Below, one piece after another: positions 23,631 through 26,124 of a DNA stretch of 26,124 nt. Source of the DNA: JAQIBY01 sp046546095 (GTDB taxonomy: Bacteria; Bacteroidota; Bacteroidia; Bacteroidales; ML635J-15); contig JBKGYK010000046.1 in assembly GCA_046546095.1 (NCBI GenBank), positions 1 through 26,124 on the forward strand, written 5' to 3'. How positions within the stretch are numbered: the stretch's first letter is position 1; every line of letters starts with the position of its first letter. Under the pieces are notes generated by a model, which searched no databases, was not told where the DNA came from, and was given only the letters and a program-made list of their open reading frames with translations. Made by a program: the position numbers and the translations under genes.

Positions 23631-23993
23631 TTAAGCCTCCTTGTTTTCTTCGGTTTTTGCTTCTGCCTTTAATCTTCTTTTCTTTTCACTGTACTGAACA
23701 GCATATTTGTCCATTTTCATTGTCAGAAAACGGATGATGCGCTCATCACGTAAACATTCAATTTCCAGCTTCTTGATGTTTTCACCTTCCATGCGGTATT
23801 CAAGCATGTGGTAAAATCCAGTGGATTTGTGCTGGATGTTGTAGGCGAGTTTTTTTAATCCCCATGATTCTTCATGGACAATTTCGCCACCCATTTGTTC
23901 AATGAGGCCTTTGAATTTGTCAACCGTTTCCTTCATCTGTTGTTCAGACAAAACGGGAGTTGCAATGAAAACGGTTTCATACTGATTAACCAT
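23631..23993 (-). CDS. rpsF: 30S ribosomal protein S6
   Basis: Small-subunit protein bS6 (120 residues), which pairs with bS18. Features are NQYETVFIATPVLSEQQMKE at the start, the middle segment WGLKKLAYNIQHKSTGFYHM, and ECLRDERIIRFLTMKMDKYA, followed by a Lys/Glu-rich tail (KKRRLKAEAKTEENKEA). It heads rpsF-rpsR-rplI. Its leader appears short and AT-rich, and its start lacks a Shine-Dalgarno sequence, unlike the two downstream genes. A good Bacteroidota-type promoter is about 33 bp upstream. Confidence 0.97.
   Translation of the reverse strand: MVNQYETVFIATPVLSEQQMKETVDKFKGLIEQMGGEIVHEESWGLKKLAYNIQHKSTGFYHMLEYRMEGENIKKLEIECLRDERIIRFLTMKMDKYAVQYSEKKRRLKAEAKTEENKEA
23636..23642 (-). promoter_or_regulatory. 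Strong Shine-Dalgarno sequence of rpsR
   Basis: AAGGAGG on the minus strand, 8 nt before the rpsR ATG, lies within the last codons of rpsF. It is perfectly complementary to the canonical CCTCCTT anti-SD. Confidence 0.85.
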
Positions 23994-24025
23994 AAATCTT
24001 TAATTTTTAGTTAGTAAAACGAGCG

Positions 24026-24056
24026 CAAAAATAATCATTTTTACTAAATCTCACAA
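24026..24056 (-). promoter_or_regulatory. Promoter of the rpsF-rpsR-rplI operon
   Basis: On the minus strand TTG (24056-24054), a 20-nt spacer and TATTTTTG (24033-24026) fit the Bacteroidota -33/-7 consensus. Transcription would start near 24019, giving a leader of roughly 26 nt, too short for the structured S6:S18-binding leader known elsewhere. Confidence 0.6.
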
Positions 24057-24081
24057 TAATTTGAACTTTTTAAAAAAATCC

Positions 24082-24111
24082 TTGCTGAGTTTTGAAAATT
24101 ACCTATATTTG
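24082..24111 (+). promoter_or_regulatory. Promoter of the tRNA-Leu pair
   Basis: TTG (24082-24084), a 19-nt spacer and TATATTTG (24104-24111) match the Bacteroidota consensus TTG-N19-TAnnTTTG. The -7 element ends 11 bp before the first tRNA. Confidence 0.7.
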
Positions 24112-24122
24112 CATCCGCAATA

Positions 24123-24206
24123 GCCCAGATGGCGAAATTGGTAGACGCGCTGGTTTCAGGGACCAGTGGCCGCAAGGTCGTGCAGGTTCGACTCCTGTTC
24201 TGGGCA
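24123..24206 (+). tRNA. tRNA-Leu (anticodon CAG)
   Basis: An 84-nt class II tRNA. Acceptor stem GCCCAGA/TCTGGGC is followed by discriminator A; the D-arm contains AAATTGGTAGACGCG. Anticodon stem CTGGT/ACCAG closes loop TTCAGGG, giving anticodon CAG (reads CUG). A long variable arm and T-loop GTTCGACTC follow. CCA is not encoded (ACA follows). It is first of two tandem leucine tRNAs. Confidence 0.95.
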
Positions 24207-24252
24207 CAAAGAAAGTTCACAGTTTATTGACAATCTTAATTTAACTCACATT

Positions 24253-24336
24253 GCCCAGATGGCGGAATTGGTAGACGCGCATGGTTGAGGGCCATGTCCA
24301 CATTAGTGGGTGCAGGTTCGATTCCTGTTCTGGGCA
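24253..24336 (+). tRNA. tRNA-Leu (anticodon GAG)
   Basis: An 84-nt class II tRNA with the same acceptor stem as its neighbour. Anticodon stem CATGG/CCATG closes loop TTGAGGG, giving anticodon GAG (reads CUC/CUU). The long variable arm TCCACATTAGTGGG is distinct; T-loop is GTTCGATTC. CCA is not encoded. It lies 46 bp after the first tRNA and is probably co-transcribed. Confidence 0.95.
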
Positions 24337-24338
24337 CA

Positions 24339-24377
24339 AAAAAGCCGGCTTTTCATTAGAACTGCCGGCTTTTTTTA
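24339..24377 (+). terminator. Intrinsic terminator of the tRNA-Leu pair
   Basis: AGCCGGC (24343-24349) pairs with GCCGGCT (24364-24370) with a 14-nt loop, followed by a T8 run. It lies directly after the second tRNA. Confidence 0.85.
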
Positions 24378-24388
24378 TGGCGCTTTTT

Positions 24389-24430
24389 AAAAAATACCGG
24401 TTCTGAATATTCTCCGAACCGGTATTTTTT
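24389..24430. terminator. Bidirectional terminator after the T9SS-secreted repeat protein
   Basis: A perfect 15-bp inverted repeat, AAAAAATACCGGTTC (24389-24403) and GAACCGGTATTTTTT (24416-24430), with a 12-nt loop. It ends the minus-strand gene at 24445 and backs up the tRNA terminator. Confidence 0.88.
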
Positions 24431-24444
24431 GTTAAATAATGATG

Positions 24445-26124
24445 CTATTTGACTATGGTGACAATACCGTTATATGTTTTACCTGTATCTCCTTCTAAAA
24501 CTATTGTATAAATGTATGATCCTGTTGGAAGTGCTGCCCCGTTAAGTGATGTGCCATTCCATGGTTCATCAAATGGACTGCCTTGATAAACCTTCTGACC
24601 CCACCTGTTGTATACTTCCACCTTAGCAGATGGAAATAAATCCAGATTCTCAATGATCCAGGTATCATTTACGCCATCATCATTTGGTGTGATTGCATTA
24701 GGAATGCGGATACAATCTTCAGGATTATCCTGCAATATAATATTATCTTCCAGGTAGGAACATCCATTATTGTCAATTACCTCTATTGTATAGTTCCCCT
24801 GAAACAATTCGTTGAAAACACACCTATCCGATACATTATCGTCCAGATAACAGGCGTACGGTTCTGTTCCCCCTGTAATAGATAGCATGATTTCTCCATC
24901 ATTGTTGCCACGGCAACTTGGATGTGTTTTTGATAGGCTGATTTCAAAAGGAGATGGCTCTGTAAATGTAAGGGTACTGTCCAGAGTGCAGCCTGCAGCA
25001 TCCGTAATAACTATATCATATGAGCCTGCCTCTAAGTGTTCTGCCAGACTGTCGTTTATGGAAAATCCCTCTCCACTAATCTGATATGAATATGGTGGTG
25101 TGCCTGCAACTCCGTTAACTTGAATGCTGCCATTTTTATCCCCATAACACAGCAATGGTGATACGGTGGTTTCCATATATAATTCTGGTGCATCCGGAAG
25201 TGTAAAGGTGAATTCGCTTTGACACGAATGCTCATCCGTAACGCTAAGGGTATAGTTGCCGGCATCTAAGCTGTCAATTAGATATCCTGAATTACCATTG
25301 TCCCAGTAATATGATAAATTGCCGGTACCTCCGCTGGCTTCAACCTCAATATAACCATCGTTGGCATCACCGCAGCCCGGGGATTGCAGAACCGTATCCG
25401 TAAGGATGATCTCAGCCGGATTTTCCAGATTATAGCTTTCTTCACTGGTACATCCATTGATGTCTGTTACCGAAACCTGATATTCACCAGCAGATAACCC
25501 GTTTACCGTGGTACCCGTGTCACCTGTATTCCAATTGTAATCCGTCAGATCAACAAAAGGGCTTGTGACTTCTATCATGCCGTTGGCACTGCCAAAACAT
25601 AATGGATCCTGTGAACTTACCAAATTTATCTGCGGCATATCCAGCACTTCAATATCTGTGCTGTTTGTACTGATGCAGGTTCCATTGCTCAAACTATATT
25701 CAATAGTATGGATGCCCACATTTGCAATTTCAGGATCAAAAATGCCTGCATCCGCATCAATAATACCTGGTCCCGACCATGTGCCACCAGCATTTGACGC
25801 TTCCAGCGTGTCTGCTCCGTCAGTAATGCAATATGGCCCGGAACTGATGATGGATGCATCCGGTAAGCTGATTACTTCTATTTCCATTTGTGATGAATTG
25901 ACACAAACACCGGCATCATATGTATAGGTTATTGTATGTAAACCTGTACCAGCAACATTTGGATCAAAAGTGCCTGCTGTGTTGTCAACAATACCATCGC
26001 CGGTCCATGTGCCACCACCCGGACTTGCATTCAATTCTTCAGGTGAATCTGTAACGCAGAACGGACCTGTTGAAGTAAAGGTTATTGTCGGTATGCTGTC
26101 CACATGAATTGTGATGTTATCCGT
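24445..26124 (-). CDS. T9SS type B (CHU_C) secreted protein with SprB repeats, 5'-truncated by the window edge
   Basis: C-terminal 559 residues of a larger secreted protein; the frame is open to the right edge, so the GTG at 26103 is not a real start. From the N-terminal side there are two 76-residue Ig-like modules, each with GGTWTG/SG, a G..DPxxA..G.HTI pattern and two cysteines. Four SprB-type repeats of 76-78 residues follow, each with (P/L)xCxGxxNGxI and AGxYxxxVTDxxGC. The end is a type B T9SS sorting domain of about 88 residues (IPNAITPNDDGVNDTW, VEVYNRWGQKVYQG, LPTGSYIYTI, NGIVTIVK). Such proteins cross the outer membrane by T9SS and are surface-held or released. Cysteine pairs suggest disulfide-stabilised modules. 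Likely an adhesin or surface fibre; exact role unknown. Confidence 0.9.
   Translation of the reverse strand, partial: TDNITIHVDSIPTITFTSTGPFCVTDSPEELNASPGGGTWTGDGIVDNTAGTFDPNVAGTGLHTITYTYDAGVCVNSSQMEIEVISLPDASIISSGPYCITDGADTLEASNAGGTWSGPGIIDADAGIFDPEIANVGIHTIEYSLSNGTCISTNSTDIEVLDMPQINLVSSQDPLCFGSANGMIEVTSPFVDLTDYNWNTGDTGTTVNGLSAGEYQVSVTDINGCTSEESYNLENPAEIILTDTVLQSPGCGDANDGYIEVEASGGTGNLSYYWDNGNSGYLIDSLDAGNYTLSVTDEHSCQSEFTFTLPDAPELYMETTVSPLLCYGDKNGSIQVNGVAGTPPYSYQISGEGFSINDSLAEHLEAGSYDIVITDAAGCTLDSTLTFTEPSPFEISLSKTHPSCRGNNDGEIMLSITGGTEPYACYLDDNVSDRCVFNELFQGNYTIEVIDNNGCSYLEDNIILQDNPEDCIRIPNAITPNDDGVNDTWIIENLDLFPSAKVEVYNRWGQKVYQGSPFDEPWNGTSLNGAALPTGSYIYTIVLEGDTGKTYNGIVTIVK
24712..25635 (-). repeat. 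Four tandem SprB-type repeats
   Basis: Four coding repeats of 76, 76, 78 and 78 residues with conserved start (CxGxxNGxI or CGDANDGYI) and end (GxYxxxVTDxxGC). They are diverged at the DNA level, so this is an old amplification rather than a recent one. Confidence 0.82.
25636..26091 (-). repeat. Two tandem 76-residue Ig-like modules
   Basis: Coding repeats at 25864-26091 and 25636-25863, equal in length (228 bp each). Shared pattern per module: GPxCxTD, GGTWxGxGIxD, AGxFDPxxAxxGxHTIxY, GxC. They probably continue beyond the window edge. Confidence 0.85.

Noticed and set aside
23994..24025. S6:S18-binding structured leader RNA in front of rpsF
   Set aside because: The inferred leader is only about 26 nt and AT-rich, with no CCG-bulge hairpin visible; there is no room for the known motif if the promoter at 24026-24056 is right.
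24123..24336. tRNA genes as an integration (att) site for a mobile element
   Set aside because: No integrase, no direct repeat of a tRNA 3' end other than the second tRNA itself, and ordinary terminators follow.
1..26124. CRISPR arrays, insertion sequences, defence or toxin-antitoxin genes
   Set aside because: No regularly spaced repeats, transposase, nuclease-defence or toxin-antitoxin motifs were found on either strand; all sizeable frames are accounted for by recognised genes.

Overview
The window looks like a chromosomal segment of an anaerobic or fermentative member of the Bacteroidota, most likely Bacteroidales/Marinilabiliales-like. The evidence is promoter-like elements of the Bacteroidota type (TTG, about 19-20 nt, TAnnTTTG), gldF/gldG genes, a secreted protein with SprB-type repeats and a type-B T9SS (CHU_C) sorting domain, DUF4919 and DUF4340 proteins, and near absence of Shine-Dalgarno sequences. 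There is no CRISPR array, insertion sequence, phage or plasmid signature. Almost everything is intact housekeeping or energy metabolism.

Layout, left to right. (1) 57-731: class I inorganic pyrophosphatase. (2) 959-5414, plus strand: a complete Na+-translocating methylmalonyl-CoA decarboxylase cluster (mce, mmdA, OadG-type subunit, biotin carrier, mmdB), ended by a bidirectional terminator. The mmdB product carries an unusual exported N-terminal domain. (3) 5484-6164, minus: HAD phosphatase. (4) 6276-10622, minus: a glycine-betaine OpuA/ProU-type ABC transporter (binding lipoprotein, permease, CBS-domain ATPase), transcribed behind an outer-membrane porin-like gene that probably shares its operon. 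(5) 10981-14509, plus: gldF, gldG and a DUF4340 gene, i.e. an ABC-type envelope complex without its ATPase. (6) 14618-17179, plus: dnaN, a DnaQ-like exonuclease, and a fumarylacetoacetate-hydrolase family enzyme. (7) 17282-22001, plus: two homologous acyl-phosphate modules, pta-ackA and ptb-buk, followed by ridA. (8) 22087-22797, minus: DUF4919 lipoprotein. (9) 22899-23993, minus: rpsF-rpsR-rplI. (10) 24123-24336, plus: two tRNA-Leu genes (CAG, GAG). (11) 24445 to the right edge, minus: C-terminal part of a large secreted repeat protein.

How the parts fit: methylmalonyl-CoA decarboxylation yields propionyl-CoA and a Na+ gradient, while the Pta/Ack and Ptb/Buk pairs convert acetyl-CoA and butyryl- or branched-chain acyl-CoA to acids with ATP formation. 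This suggests a fermenter making propionate, acetate and possibly butyrate or isobutyrate/isovalerate. The betaine transporter fits a saline or osmotically variable habitat.

Most notable observations: (a) the only perfect AAGGAGG Shine-Dalgarno sequences noticed before genes here precede rpsR and rplI, which matters because bS18 and bS6 help hide the anti-SD in Bacteroidota ribosomes; (b) an exported, possibly lipocalin-like domain is fused to the Na+-pump channel subunit; (c) a porin-like gene sits in the osmoprotectant operon; (d) a DUF4340 protein is tied to GldFG. None is a proven new system.
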